Assembly (NCBI GenBank): GCA_005408345.1
Contig: SEMN01000456.1
Span: forward strand, 310,001-374,000
Reading direction: 5' to 3'
Source: Macquaria australasica
Taxonomy: Eukaryota > Chordata > Actinopteri > Centrarchiformes > Percichthyidae
DNA length: 64,000 bases
Each line of letters starts with the position of its first letter. The stretch's first letter is position 1. The notes below the pieces were generated by a model. The model was not told the origin of the DNA. It searched no databases and saw nothing but the letters and a program-made list of their open reading frames with translations. The translations under genes were made by a program, and so were the position numbers. Below, piece by piece: positions 10,201-22,059 of the stretch.

Positions 10201-12860
10201 GTACTCACTACTCTCACATGCAACATCATATAATCAAGATACTACAGTTTAAGATGCAGTTTTTTAAATAGTAATCATACAAACATGTTCTATTGTATTA
10301 CTATTATTAAACCCATAATACCTCACTGGACTTCATTGTGTTATTCGTGTGTGACTTGATGTAACTAGACTAAACTAAACTAAATAAATACCTGTAAAAA
10401 CCAAAAAATAAAAATAAAATATGATTCACAAACATACATATTTAGCGGGCTTCTCAGGCTGGCTCTTTTTAAAAATTTGGACTTGCAAGTGTTTTGTATC
10501 TATTCTACTCATCTCTCTAGTTTGGAACAACACAGAAAATTCACAAATGAGGAGCTGAATTTCTTTCATATCTTCATTAAACCCTTCTTGTTCCCTCTTC
10601 CAATTTCTCCTTCAGTTTCTCACTGTAACATCCCTCAGACTGAAGGTAAGAAGAATCAGCTCCCTCTCTCTTTGGGTTATTGTTGTTTTGTGATGATTTT
10701 GGCATCACAGGATTAGTTTTAGATGGTTTGTCTGACCCTTAAACATATTATTTTTGAAGGGTGACACCACGTTTTTGTGGGATTGGCCTGTCCATCGTCA
10801 CAGCCTTGTAGCCCACATCAGAATCCTCCATTATCTTTTCTTTTTTTTTAAATATCATACTTGATGTATCTCACTCTATCATAGTTAGGAGTAAACACAT
10901 GCACACAGTTTCTCAGCTGGTATGAATTTTCCTAAGAAGAGTGACTGATTATGCCCACTAAGGCCCTATGTTTCCTGTAATTTCATGTTTTTGTTCTGAT
11001 TTTGAAACAGATTGTATTTATTTCTCCATTAAATGCAAGAGTGACAAGGCCCTAACACCCTCCAGTCCAGATGGTTTGCATCTAAAGCTAAAAGAACATT
11101 CCTGTAACTCTGAAGTCTTTTTGTGATACATTGTTTAATGGATCCCACAATGAGAATTATATTTTGTAATGTTTGTAAAACATAAGAATCCATACATTTT
11201 TAAGAAAACATTTTTGTTTATTTTTTTAGTTTTGGATTTTTGATGGAAAAGTCAGAGGAAAGGCAGCCAATTTGATAGTTAAATATGACATCAAGGTGTT
11301 ACTTTTCAGTGAAACACAATCTCTACACAACTAAGAAATACTGTGAAGCCCTGGTTGTGACTAACTGAATTTAGAAAAAAAATTAAAAATGTACACATTG
11401 CTGCTATAGAGGCTTGGCAAGTTTGCCTTGCTAATAGAATATTATTTAAACTGGTGCCTTTGTGGAAGGTTTACATGTGTTTACTGCAGTTACTGTTGGG
11501 TAAATCAGTTAAATTGCTTTGTTTTTCTCAAAGAGGTAGGTTGACCAGTAAGCCTGCCAGGCAAAAACCTCTTCAGAATCCGATCAAATTAGTATTCCTC
11601 TGATAATACCATTGAATGCTTTTCTGTAACAGATAAATATATGTGTGTTCACAGCAGATGGCTATGTAATACATGATCAACGACTGCCAAAGTGATAATA
11701 TTACAGACAGTTATATAGCTGACTAATGACGTGATACCTGGATGTTGGTGTTCCTGATGACAGGACAGACCGTTACAGCTGAATTATGCAAAAGGTAGTT
11801 TTTCTGGTGCTGGCCTGACAACTGTCGCCTCTTACAGCTGCCTGGCTGTCTCTGATCATATAGATAGATGGAGACAGCCATACATAACACTAAACACTTA
11901 CCCTCTTCTGCATAAACTATGAGAGGACGTACAGTTACAGTTTTGCAACAACACGGTGATATTATTGTTTTCTAGATATATAAAAAAACACTTTGTGCAA
12001 CTGAAAAATCAGCACCATCTTTATTTCCCTTCTTCCAGCTGTGGGTTCAAAATGTATTTTAAAATGGTATTTAACCAAAGTTTACTGTGAGCAATGATGG
12101 GAAAGTCTGAATTTTACTTTAACCACAATCAAAAATAAGGTCACATTTAATTAAAACATTTTAAAATTACTCATATGTGTAAATGGATTTTGCATTAAGT
12201 ATGTTAATACAATAAAAAAGTGATAGTTTGGCTAATGGCAGATTATACTATATTATTAGAATGTTTTTATTTTTAGTTTACATACACATATGCATGTCTT
12301 TAAAGATGGTTTACAATTTCTAGGTTATTTTAGTCAAATTTAATAAAGTGCTTTAATTGTTTCTAGCTTTGAGCTATGTCACACTCGCAAGCTGTGAGGA
12401 GGTAAATGAGACAGGTAACATAAACACACACAGGGGCAGAAACCCTGAGGCATGTTGGTGAGCGGACCGGGCGGTGTTTGGGGGTGGGGGGTGGGGTTGT
12501 CATTACTGCACCATATGGAGAATGATAATTAAAGTCAGAATCAGGTGTTTCTCATAATCTCTCTTCACTCCACCTTTCTTCCTCTTTTTATCGCTCATCT
12601 CTCTGTCTGCCCCCTCAGTCCTCTCTTCTTCTTCTAGACAAATTTACAATGTGACCAACTGGTATCTCTGTCGTAGTTTTGTGACTATAGATAATACAAT
12701 ACAATTACTTTTTAATGTCATGATTTGCTGTGTTGATTATTACATCTCATTTGACTATTGACAGATGTTTTTTAAAGATGTGTTTGTTATACATATGTGG
12801 TGTAATGTTTAATATTAATACCCTCTCACTCATCTATTGTCAATATTATTTCATCATCAG
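10201..12860. other. Intergenic, AT-rich, no gene seen
   Basis: Mostly AT-rich unique-looking DNA. A short frame near 11040-11130 contains SSPDGL, faintly like a LINE reverse transcriptase, but is too short to call. A G-rich run lies near 12470-12500. Confidence 0.5.
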
Positions 12861-12875
12861 GTAAAGGAATATACC

Positions 12876-12965
12876 ATGTTTTGGGGATTTTTAGCTCTGG
12901 TGCTCCTGGTCTCCTGCATGGTTCTTCCGACAGCCAGAAAACATTCCCTCATGAAGCCTTATTAG
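12876..12965 (+). CDS. Short ORF with signal-peptide shape (29 codons), hypothetical
   Basis: Reads MFWGFLALVLLVSCMVLPTA then RKHSLMKPY and stop. The first 20 residues have a hydrophobic core of about 12 residues and a small-residue end (PTA) like a signal cleavage site. It is preceded 12 bp upstream by TTATTTCATCATCAG, an acceptor-like run. A weak donor-like GTAGTT at 12965 overlaps the stop, so it could be a first coding exon, but no second exon was found. It is not recognised as any known precursor, and chance cannot be excluded. Confidence 0.2.
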   Translation: MFWGFLALVLLVSCMVLPTARKHSLMKPY

Positions 12966-13699
12966 TAGTTCAATCGATTTTATTGTGTATCCTATACATT
13001 CTGTGCTTTTACAAAACAACTACTGTAGTTGGCTACACACTGAATCACTGTGCAGTGAGTTCAGCTGTGAATAGGTTCCTACCCCCATACACTTTCATTT
13101 TCTATGAAAAGAAATTAGTTCCTGGTGACCCAATTCTGAATGTAATATATTTGTACAGTATTTTATATACATTTTATCATGAGACACAGGCAACTGCGCT
13201 TTGGAGCTCCTACAAACCCTAATTTTCTCACTTTACAGCCAAAGACCTCTCTCAAAATAAGTACATAGCAACTTTAGTTCATTCTGTTTTCCCTTAGAGA
13301 ATTTTGTTTTTAAATTTGTCTTGTTAGTGGGTTTTTGCCCATATAAAACTCAACAGCTAAAAGAGCTACAGAGTTTGATGTTCTCAAGTGGAATCAGCAG
13401 CGCTAGCAAGCCTTTAGGAAGTCACTGAATGAATGGCAGTATTAAAAATATCACCTAAATGGAAGTGTAAGTTGTCTAATGGCACAGTCCCCCATATTCC
13501 ACATTGTTACATCTCTGAAGGGGCTTTCACACCAATGATGCAAGCTCGACATTGTGCAGGCCAAGGCCATATTTCTAAAATGCTGTTCTCTCAGGCAGCT
13601 GCACAAGGTATATCCACAATTTGAATATTGAGATGAATGTTGGAAAAGTTAATTTTGTGCATCTCCGAATTCCCACATTTGTGTAACTCTCTGATTCTA
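12966..13699. other. Intergenic, no gene seen
   Basis: AT-rich sequence. The frame at 13433-13624 shows no domain. Confidence 0.45.
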
Positions 13700-14505
13700 C
13701 CGGGACTTAAGTCTTGAGGAAAATAATGTCCTGCAGCCACAGCAGTCAGGCTTTAGACCTGATCGTAGTACAATAACTACTGCAGCTGCTATGGTGGATG
13801 ACACTGTTAACTTGCTTGATATCTGTGGGTTTTGATGATTCTTCTTACAGCTGGTTCAAATCATCTCTCTAGTAGATTTTTGGGGTTTCAAATCAAGGCC
13901 CCAAATGGTTGATAAAGGTGTCCCACAAGGATCAGTATTAGGACCCCTGCTATTTACTCTGTACATAAATAATATTTATTTTCCAACAAAAGTCATGTTG
14001 CTCAAACATTTAAAAACAGAGCTGGAGATATCCTGTATGCTCATGCTGCTGCCACTACCCTTAAACCACTGGATGCTATCTACCACAGTGCCATTTGACT
14101 AATCACACAAGATCGCTATCGTACTCACCACTGTGAGTTATATGAAATGCTTGTATGGTCATCACCAACATGTAGAAGGCATCAGCATATGTGTGTCTTC
14201 ATTTATAAGGTCTTGCTATCTAAGTTACTGAGATATTTATATTTAACATCCTTAGTTGAGTTAATAACCATGATACCAGATTTAAAAGTTCCTCATACGA
14301 ACCCTGAATATGCACCTTACTACTGGAATGAACTGCAACACAGCTTAAAGTTAGAGACACTCGTTCGTCTGAGGGACTTAAAGTTGCTGCCTTGTAGGAT
14401 TATGTGCTGCTCTTCATTTTGCGCTCTACCTCACACAAACTCCACCCTCTGCATTTGGTCTGAAACAGCCGTAACAAAGAAGGTTAATAATTTCTCAATA
14501 AAGTA
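13700..14505 (+). mobile_element. LINE (non-LTR retrotransposon) reverse-transcriptase remnant
   Basis: Frames show QQSGFRPDRSTITTAA, then SWFKSSL, then GVPQGSVLGPLLFTLYINNI, and later YYWNELQHSLKLETL, in the order found in fish LINE ORF2 (L2/CR1/Rex-like group; clade not certain). The segment carrying the first catalytic aspartate is deleted. The YADD box has become YAHA near 14038, and stops and frameshifts break the rest. It is a dead copy about 0.8 kb long. Confidence 0.85.
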
Positions 14506-14710
14506 AATCCAACTTCCTGTAATATTAGATTTTTTTTCAATATAGTCTTAGATGAAGAGGTTTTACTGTGTTTTTGACCCATTTGGAGGGATATTTAGAT
14601 TACATTTGGACACATTCCGGCAGATCATTCGCTACAAGCTTTCTCCCTCCTCTCTTCCTCTTCCTCGTAATAAGATGACAGCCAAATGTGTGTCTTGGTA
14701 GATTCACAGT

Positions 14711-14740
14711 CTCCTCCCTCCTCCTCCTCCTCCTCCTCCT
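14711..14740 (+). repeat. (CTC)n microsatellite
   Basis: About nine trinucleotide units. Confidence 0.9.
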
Positions 14741-16059
14741 GTATGTCATGTTGGTGTGTAATAAACCTCCTCTCTGCGCCTCCATCTCACTCCTGCCTCT
14801 CTGTCAGTGTGTTTGTTGCCATGAATGGGGTTTAGTGTCACACACAGAGAGCCAAGGCTTCTTAAAGCGTGTTCTCACACACCCCTGTCCCTCCCTAACC
14901 ACGCTACATGTGTGTGTTTGTGTGTGTGTGTCAGGTAGGTTAATGCAGCTCTGTCATCAAAAGCCTTATCACTGTTGGACAGGTTTCAGAGCTCCACCTC
15001 AGTGCCGACTTAACACACAAACATGCACACACACACACACACACACGTACACACTTAAAACACCATGACTTATTTCTTGGCACCTCATTAATGTTTCCCT
15101 GAAAGTTAAAGTCATGATAACACCAACAAACTTTATTTGGTTACGTGTCAGACATGTCTGTGTGTGTCTGTGTACTGTATAGCGCTAGGAAAACGAATGC
15201 CCAAAATATTTCTATAACCATGACTGAGTTGTGATCCTCCTACCTCAAAAGAGGGTTGACTTTCAACACAGCTATGGGGGGAGTTAAATTCTCTCATGGC
15301 TGTGTTGAAAGTTCCCACATTATTACCCCCTTCTTCCTTAACTTCACATCTTGTTCCCTTTTATCTACAGGTATAGTATGTACTGTATTGGTACACTGTT
15401 CGTACGAATAATTACACTGTAAATTGGGAAGAATTACACTGTATGTTGGGGGCCGCAATCTAAACCGTTACCCTTTTGGATTTGTAAACATGAACTCTGC
15501 ACATGTATGCATTTAGAGGACTCTCTTTCTTAAAAACAATTAGCTCAAACAACATGATATTCAGATATTAACAAACTAATGCCATGTGCACATCCAGCAA
15601 ATAGAGCAACATGAGCATTTGATTGGAGTTGTGTTTCTGTCCATCTTACAAATGTATGTCCAATTTTCACTCTTCTTTTATTTGTGTTTTGGTCTCCGCC
15701 AACTCTTTAATTTGTCCCCGGTAGGCCTATCTCTCCACCAACCACTCGTTTACTTTGGTTGTATGTAATTTCCTGTAGTGTAATCAGCTTATCTGAGATT
15801 GATTTTGGCAAACAGCTGCCTTCAGTTATTCAAGTCATGAGAGGGAACCAAACAGTCCAGGTGCAGATTAGAAAACCAAAAAAAAAGTGACATGAAAGCT
15901 CTATAGACCTGCAGAGTTAGATGCTGATTCTCAGTGGGATTGGCACTATAAGCAACGCTTTCATATTACAGCTAGTCATCTGATATTAAATATTTTTAAC
16001 AGTGCATGAGAGTTTTACCAGGTGGTATTTTATAGAGGCTGGCAGGATTCTACATGTTC
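14741..16059. other. Intergenic with a hairpin at 15.25 kb
   Basis: Short GT and CA runs (14908-14932, 15027-15049), the hairpin listed separately, and a small tandem duplication of AATTACACTGTA (15410-15445). No exon was recognised. Confidence 0.5.
15251..15320 (+). ncRNA. Hairpin with pre-miRNA-like geometry, candidate only
   Basis: ACTTTCAACACAGCTATG (15259-15276) pairs with CATGGCTGTGTTGAAAGT (15295-15312): 17 of 18 positions are Watson-Crick and one is A-C or G-T depending on strand. GAG/CTC extends the stem inside the 18-nt loop, and GGG/CCC pairs just outside. The arms do not match a miRNA I know. A short fold-back repeat is the main alternative. Confidence 0.3.
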
Positions 16060-16505
16060 ATTGTTGTCCCATCCCCGAAAAGACCAAAAGTAACAATGTG
16101 TTAGTTTCAGTATTTTCCAACTTCCCTATCCCATTTGTTCCTACTGAAGATGTAAACCTTTGAAAACTAGCAACAAATATATAGTTTCTTTTTTTCCTTT
16201 TTTAAAATGCTCAGTAATTTCCATTCCACTGTAGTTTTTAGAAAACAAAACTCAAACAGGTGTAAATATTGCATTCATTGGGGACTATTTTCAGCTGTGG
16301 ATTAATACACATTTGGTGCTCTAGTGAGTATTTACAGCAGCAGGACGGTGTATGTAGGATTGAGTCAAAATAAATTACAGTGTGTGTGTTCATGGTAATG
16401 AAGGAACATTACCCAGTGAACATGTCACCCAGTGCAACAGTGTGGATCACTGATGTGTGTTTAATAGTTTTTGGACAACAATGGAGTGCTGTGTCCCAGT
16501 ATTCC
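16060..16505 (+). repeat. Interspersed repeat B, copy 1
   Basis: GGGGACTATTTTCAGCTG, GGATTAATAC, CAGGACGGTGTATGT and TTTTTGGACAACAATG occur in the same order as in 28395-28620. The left boundary is uncertain; GACCAAAAGTAACA near 16081 seems to be the counterpart of GACAAAACCAAAACCAACA in copy 2. Confidence 0.7.
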
Positions 16506-17206
16506 AAGCAAATAGATATCCCTGTTAATGTCATATTAAATGCAGTTTGTGTTAAATCTTTTAAGCAAAGAAAAATCATTTCTTTTCAGACTGCAAGTCG
16601 TCTGGTGATTTTAGTTCCCCCCCCCTTACTTTCCCTCACTTCCACCTTTTTTCCTTTGATATGACAGACCAGTATTTCTTCAATCTGTTAACTGAAAGCT
16701 GGAACATGAGGATTATTGTAGCCACTTATTTGACGAACAGAAAGCACTATCTGTTTTACCCTGCACCTACAGGGGTGCCCACTCAACAATATCCAACCTT
16801 AATGATAATATTAATGTGTACCAAGACGAGTCAAGCAGAACAATTAGAGTCAAGCAGCCACAGAGTGTTTGGCAGCTTATCGCGGTGCTGCTACAGTCAA
16901 AGACAATTGGTATTATCTGTAAAACAACTTATTACACAGACTATCAACTCAAAGAGGAGAGGAGGCAGCACACACGGACATGCACAAACACTTTTATACA
17001 CACAGAAGCAAAGACACACATAGGTTTATCTGTGAGGTCAAACCTATTATTAACCCCAGGGGTCTGAGTATTAAACTCTTCCTCCTGACGGACAAAAGAT
17101 CCACCTGAAGAGAATAACAATCACACAACTACTGAAGTGGGAGCCTGATAGCTTCTTAAGAAGAGAGAAAGCCACATGAAAAAGATAAATAAGCTGTGGT
17201 TGCCTC

Positions 17207-17255
17207 TTCCTCCTCCTCCTACTCCTCCTCCTCCTCCTCCTTCCTTCCTCCTCCC
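17207..17255 (+). repeat. (TCC)n-rich microsatellite
   Basis: An impure run of CTC/TCC units. Confidence 0.85.
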
Positions 17256-18002
17256 ACTCACTGTGTACACACCCTGAGGCCCATGAGTAAAGCCTCAGTA
17301 TCAGGTGAAGCCTGATTCGGAGTTAGCACCATTCCTATTGTCAAAGGCCTTTTTATGTGTCATATTAGTTACAGAGAGACAAAGGTAGGATCGAACCAGC
17401 GGAAACCAGGTACAGCTGGAGAGAGAAGGAAGGAGGGAAAGACTGAGAGAAGGAGAGCAACAGAGAGAAAACGGAAGCAGTCATGTTAATATTAAGTTAT
17501 TTTTCCATTGAGGTCAGTGGGGCAGGAACCCCTTGTGGCACACACACACACAATGACAAAACACACCGCCCAAAGGAAAGATCTTGTGACATTTGGGTGG
17601 CACTTAAAGGGTTGTTTCAGTTTATTACAACTACGGTCTTATTTTATACTTTATGTCATTATTCCTATCAGTCATAACAACATTGTACTGACCAAGTTCA
17701 TTGCTGAGATTTGGGAACACTACAGTCATTCCCAGACACTCACAAACATAAACATTATTCTGTGCACATAATTAAACACAAAACTTTTATATATTTTATA
17801 TGCCAAAAAACATTACAAGGGTTCAGTGTTTCTCCTAACAATTTATAATAATTTTTAAGGCAGTAAGAAGCAGGTTTTATTCTATGGATAAAATATCCTC
17901 ACACACATTGCTATGGCCACAATGATTAGCTAGAGTACAATTTTTATGATATGTTAGTCAACTGATATGCCAGTTACCATACAGTGTATGACAGAGCATA
18001 CC

Positions 18003-18038
<36 letters not shown>

Positions 18039-18699
18039 GCCGCTGGAATTTCTTTGTAGACTTTTCTATCTTTTTCTTGGTGTCACTGATCAGTAATATT
18101 CACATGAATACAGTCACTCCTACATATGGAAAACAAATTCTATGTACTGCTGGTGATTGATGATTGGCTGATTTCTGAACTACACCACCTGCGCTCTTTG
18201 CATTTTTGTGAGATGCCTTTATGTGATATAGAAGATATGTGTTCTGGATTTTTTCAGAGATCATTCAGATTAAATCCTGGTTGGTAACATTATGGTGCAG
18301 GATAAAATTAATAATCCATTTTGCTTTTCCAGCGTTTTTTCTATAATCATGTATTAATAACATCCACTTGCCTCCAAGAATTTGTTATTCGTTTCTTACA
18401 TTTATTCATACACAAACCTCAGTTGGAAGGTGCAGGGATCGAAAGTCCTGTCTTTCTTTTTTGGTAGTTTTCTGTAAATTCAGTCAAAAATTATCCAAAT
18501 ATTATAAAATACTGAAAAGTGGAAAGGAGAGGAGTTCCTCCACCCAACCCCAGGGGAGTGAAATGGGAACAGGGCTGACCAGTGGAAGGACGCAAGAGTA
18601 AACAATAACAGATCATTCTCTTCCTGCTCTTCCTCTCTGCCAGAAATAAAAAATGATTTGATAAGAGCTGTGTCATATCAGTGATAGTCTAGTGTTGTT
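17256..18699. other. Intergenic, no gene seen
   Basis: Purine-rich at 17410-17480, then AT-rich sequence with an AAT microsatellite at 18003-18038. No exon was recognised. Confidence 0.5.
18003..18038 (+). repeat. (AAT)n microsatellite
   Basis: Twelve uninterrupted units. Confidence 0.95.
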
Positions 18700-18965
18700 C
18701 CTGTCCCATTTTAGGACCCTAATGGGACCAGATCCCAAGACGAACTAAGACTGGACGGTGTGTGTCCACGTGTATGAATCATATTGTCAGGACAACCTAT
18801 TTACAGTCACATTGTGGAGATTTGCCTCCCACATGGGCACAGACATCTGATCCCTAGATTAACCATTTAGTTTAAGGTCAAGACTTTTTAGAGATTTAGG
18901 ATTAAGGTTTGGGTAAGGTCAGGGTAAGGTGTAGGTTTAGGCATTTAGCAGTAAAGATAAGGGTT
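18700..18965. repeat. Probable interspersed repeat with GTTTAGG-like motifs
   Basis: TTTAGGATTAAGGTTTGGG, GTAAGGTGTAGGTTTAGGC and the preceding GTGTGTGTCC-ACGTGT wording resemble a widespread fish repeat. Boundaries are approximate and no terminal repeats were found. Confidence 0.4.
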
Positions 18966-19584
18966 CAGAGAATTATGAAATCAATGCAAAATGCTCACAA
19001 GTGAGAAAAGAAAAGCTTCCTATGCAGGTATCCGAGCTTTTGCTGCTCCGCCTCCGTCATCTCTAATTAAACTGCAGGGACACTTTCTCACAAGAATCTG
19101 ATCTGAGTGGCAGACAGAAGCCTTGATATACTGCTGCTCTCTCTCTCACACACACAAACAAGGTCAGATTCGATAGCTCTAACAGCTAACCTTGGGCCCC
19201 TGATGAGTCCAAGATGCAGATCTTCCATCTCGCACAGCAGCTTCTGTGAGCATCAAGGTGACAGCATACATTCAGTGCCATCCAGCTGCTTTGAACACCG
19301 GGGGTAGGTGACCTTGATCACCAGGCATGTTTTTCTATCACTGGGGCGGAAGCTAACGTGGAGGTCGTGTTTAGTCAGTTTAGTCAAGTGTTTTGACTTA
19401 AAAGCAAAAGGAAAATGATTACCATTGTGCATCTGTTGCTTCCTCATCAGTCCTCATCAGCATACGGATGTGAAGCTGGCAAAAGTTACAGTGGAGTGAA
19501 GCGCACATCTGTTCCTCTGGCTAAACCTGGCCTCTTTCCTGGATTGGTCAATTTTTGAGATATTGCAATGTTGTGGTTGTGGAC

Positions 19585-19905
19585 TGTACAGGGGGTCAAT
19601 GGTTAGCACTGTCGCCTCACAACAGGAAGGTTCTCAATGTGAACCTCTGCCCTGGTCCGCTCTGAGTGGAGTTTGCATGTTGTCCACATGCACATGTAGT
19701 TTTTTTCCATCAGTGCAACAACACGCAGCTCAGGTGAATTTAAGACTCTAAAATGGCCACGTGTGTGAATGTAAGTATGGATGTGATTCCCTATCAATGC
19801 ATGTTTTTCTAGTTTGTGCCTAGTGGCTTGTCCTTGTCCTCCACCCAGTGCATGCTGGGATAGGCTCCAACCACCTCTTGGTCCTCAGTGGAAATAGACC
19901 AGAAA
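19585..19905 (+). mobile_element. tRNA-derived SINE (Mermaid/DANA-like), decayed
   Basis: GGTTAGCACTGTCGCCTCACA (A-box region), GGAGTTTGCATGTTGTCC, AACACGCAGCTCAGGTGAAT, GACTCTAAAATGGCC, GTGTGAATGTAAGTATGG and TGCTGGGATAGGCTCCAACC (parts given separately) follow the order of a SINE common in fish. The B box (GGTTCTCAATGTG) is mutated, so the copy should not be transcribed. Confidence 0.75.
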
Positions 19906-21344
19906 ATGTAAAGGAAAATGTTTTGTTCCATTTGCTACTTTTTATAGCAATCATTTTCATGTCAGTTCTGTCAAGTAGAAAACCACAAGCCACCAGCCTT
20001 ACAGGCTGTTTCTATAAAATTACATGTTCACAAAATATAAAGGTTGTATTTTTTTTTTAATTTACTTTAAAGGCAGGTAAGACATCACATTTGACATGTG
20101 TCTTCCAGAAGAAATAGGCATTTTCCATTTGTTTTTTATCAAATTTATTTGGTATTATTGCAGTAAAACTAGAAACTCTACAAAGCTCAAAAACTATGTA
20201 CAGATTTAGAAACGTATTAATTTGGGCTTCCAAAATTAATAAGTTAATGGCAATTAATGGCATCCACACAGTATCAGTGTGTATAATAAATGGATGAATG
20301 AATTGGCATCCATCTTTGGCAAGACAATAAATAATTCTTCAGAATGAAAAGGCTTTAATTGGCATGATAAATATTACTGTACATTGGAAATTATATTGTA
20401 AAAGAATTAATCTATGATTAATTTATTTTTTACAGTACAGTAAAACGTTTAACGTTGGGGTCTCTTGTGGGTAGAGGGTTTGTATATTTTGGCCACTTTA
20501 TATCTCCAATTCCGGTTATGAACTGAAAAAATGTTTAATAATACATGGGCTTTAACCGTTTGATGTTGGCGTGCTTCCTCTCTCCCATGGTGCTCTCTGG
20601 TTTCATGGCAGGTCAGGGTGGCATGAGAATGACCTGGCAGGAAGGGTCAGAGGTCACAGGGTCAGGGCTAGGCTCAGGTACAGGGCTCCTGTTACCCATA
20701 AGGAGACAGGAGAGGGGTCTTGTCACTCGCCGTCGGCAGATCACAGCACTGAACCATAACCTTCACCTCTCTGACAAATCTCTCAGCACTGCAGCCTGCA
20801 CCTCCAAGGACCAGAGTCAGACCAGGAAACATGAATATGGATCAATATTAAGTTACTGACCTTGAGATGATGACAGAGACTTTACATCAAACTTAAGTTT
20901 TATTAAAATGTCTTGGTTGAGTTGATTTTTGCAGCAGGTTTTCGCAATTAATCACTATCTTAACAAAGCTAGTGATAAGGTTACATACTTTGTTTGGTGC
21001 AGTTATACGTTGCGTAATTTTGTTCATATTGTACACTACATCATGTCACATGTTGTTTAATGTTGCAGGACGCCATGCACTGTCAAGATATGTTCTTTTT
21101 GTCGGTTGCACGAGACTACGTCGTGACACAACAATATTAACGCCAAAGACTGAGACAAAACAACACAATAACTCAAAAACCTGTCAGGTACAATACACAC
21201 GTAGCTCTTCAATATATTATTACCTCTTACAGAAGTTGAAATAATCAATTAATGTGTTGTATTTTCATTAAAGTTTTGTAAAGACATTTTTGTGGACCCC
21301 AGGAAGAGCAATTACTGTTGTTGTTAATGTAGCTAATGGAGATC
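19906..21344. other. Intergenic, no gene seen
   Basis: AT-rich with a less AT-rich part at 20570-20820 that carries a 104-codon frame (20545-20859, +). The frame has a hydrophobic start but no recognisable domain. Confidence 0.45.
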
Positions 21345-21784
21345 TACACTCAGTGGCAACTTTATTAACTACACCTGTACAGTCTGATGCAATCCAATAC
21401 AACTGTTGTGCCATAAAGTCTACGTTTATCAAGCCTGTAACGTTCAGGGTTTTTGTTGACACTGTCATAAAGGCGTTAATTCAATTATATGTTTAAGCAC
21501 TGAGCTCATAGTTAGTGTTGGTGTTGTAGTGGACTGCATTACCCCCCCCACCCCCCCATGTATGTAAGTAAAGAGGACAACAAATTAGAAACACCTCTCA
21601 ATATATTGTAGTCCTGTACAACACCACCTTTAACTATGATCTCAATAATAAACATATAATTGAATTTACACATTTCTGACAATTTCGACAAAAACTGAAC
21701 ATTATAAACTTTGTAAAGGTAGAATTTACAATTGGATTGCAACATATTGCACAGGTGTACCTAATAAAGTGGCCACTGAGTGTA
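21345..21784 (+). mobile_element. Tc1/mariner-type MITE with TA target sites
   Basis: Left end CACTCAGTGGCAACTTTATT, right end AATAAAGTGGCCACTGAGTG, flanked by TA on both sides (21345-21346, 21783-21784). The ends match the terminal repeats of a Tc1-like family widespread in fish. The 436-bp interior has no transposase, so it is non-autonomous. The left end has more changes than the right. Confidence 0.85.
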
Positions 21785-22059
21785 AATAAATAAATAAATA
21801 AACGAACAAACAAACAAACAAACATAATCATATTGCGTTTTAGATTTTCAAACACCAGGTCTGTTGTTTTATTCTATTGTACACCATGTCTTGTCATTTT
21901 ATGTTGTTTTTATGGGTGCACTGTGTCATGACATATATCACATCATGATATTTCATGTTTTAGGTTATTGATTAATATGTCATGTCATGTCTGTCACATG
22001 TCACCTTATGTTATGTTATGTTATGTTATGTTGTGTTGTGTTGTGTTGTGTTGTGTTGT
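21785..22059 (+). repeat. AAAT/AAAC repeat and (TTATG)n-(TTGTG)n minisatellite
   Basis: AAAT units shift to AAAC units just after the MITE (21785-21825). At 22007-22059 a pentanucleotide run changes from TTATG to TTGTG half-way. Confidence 0.85.

Noticed and set aside
11030..11130. Possible L1-type reverse transcriptase fragment (SSPDGL)
   Set aside because: Only one short motif, followed by stops; no second conserved block nearby.
20545..20859. 104-codon frame with a hydrophobic N-terminus
   Set aside because: No domain, poor continuation after the first 25 residues and no splice or promoter context.
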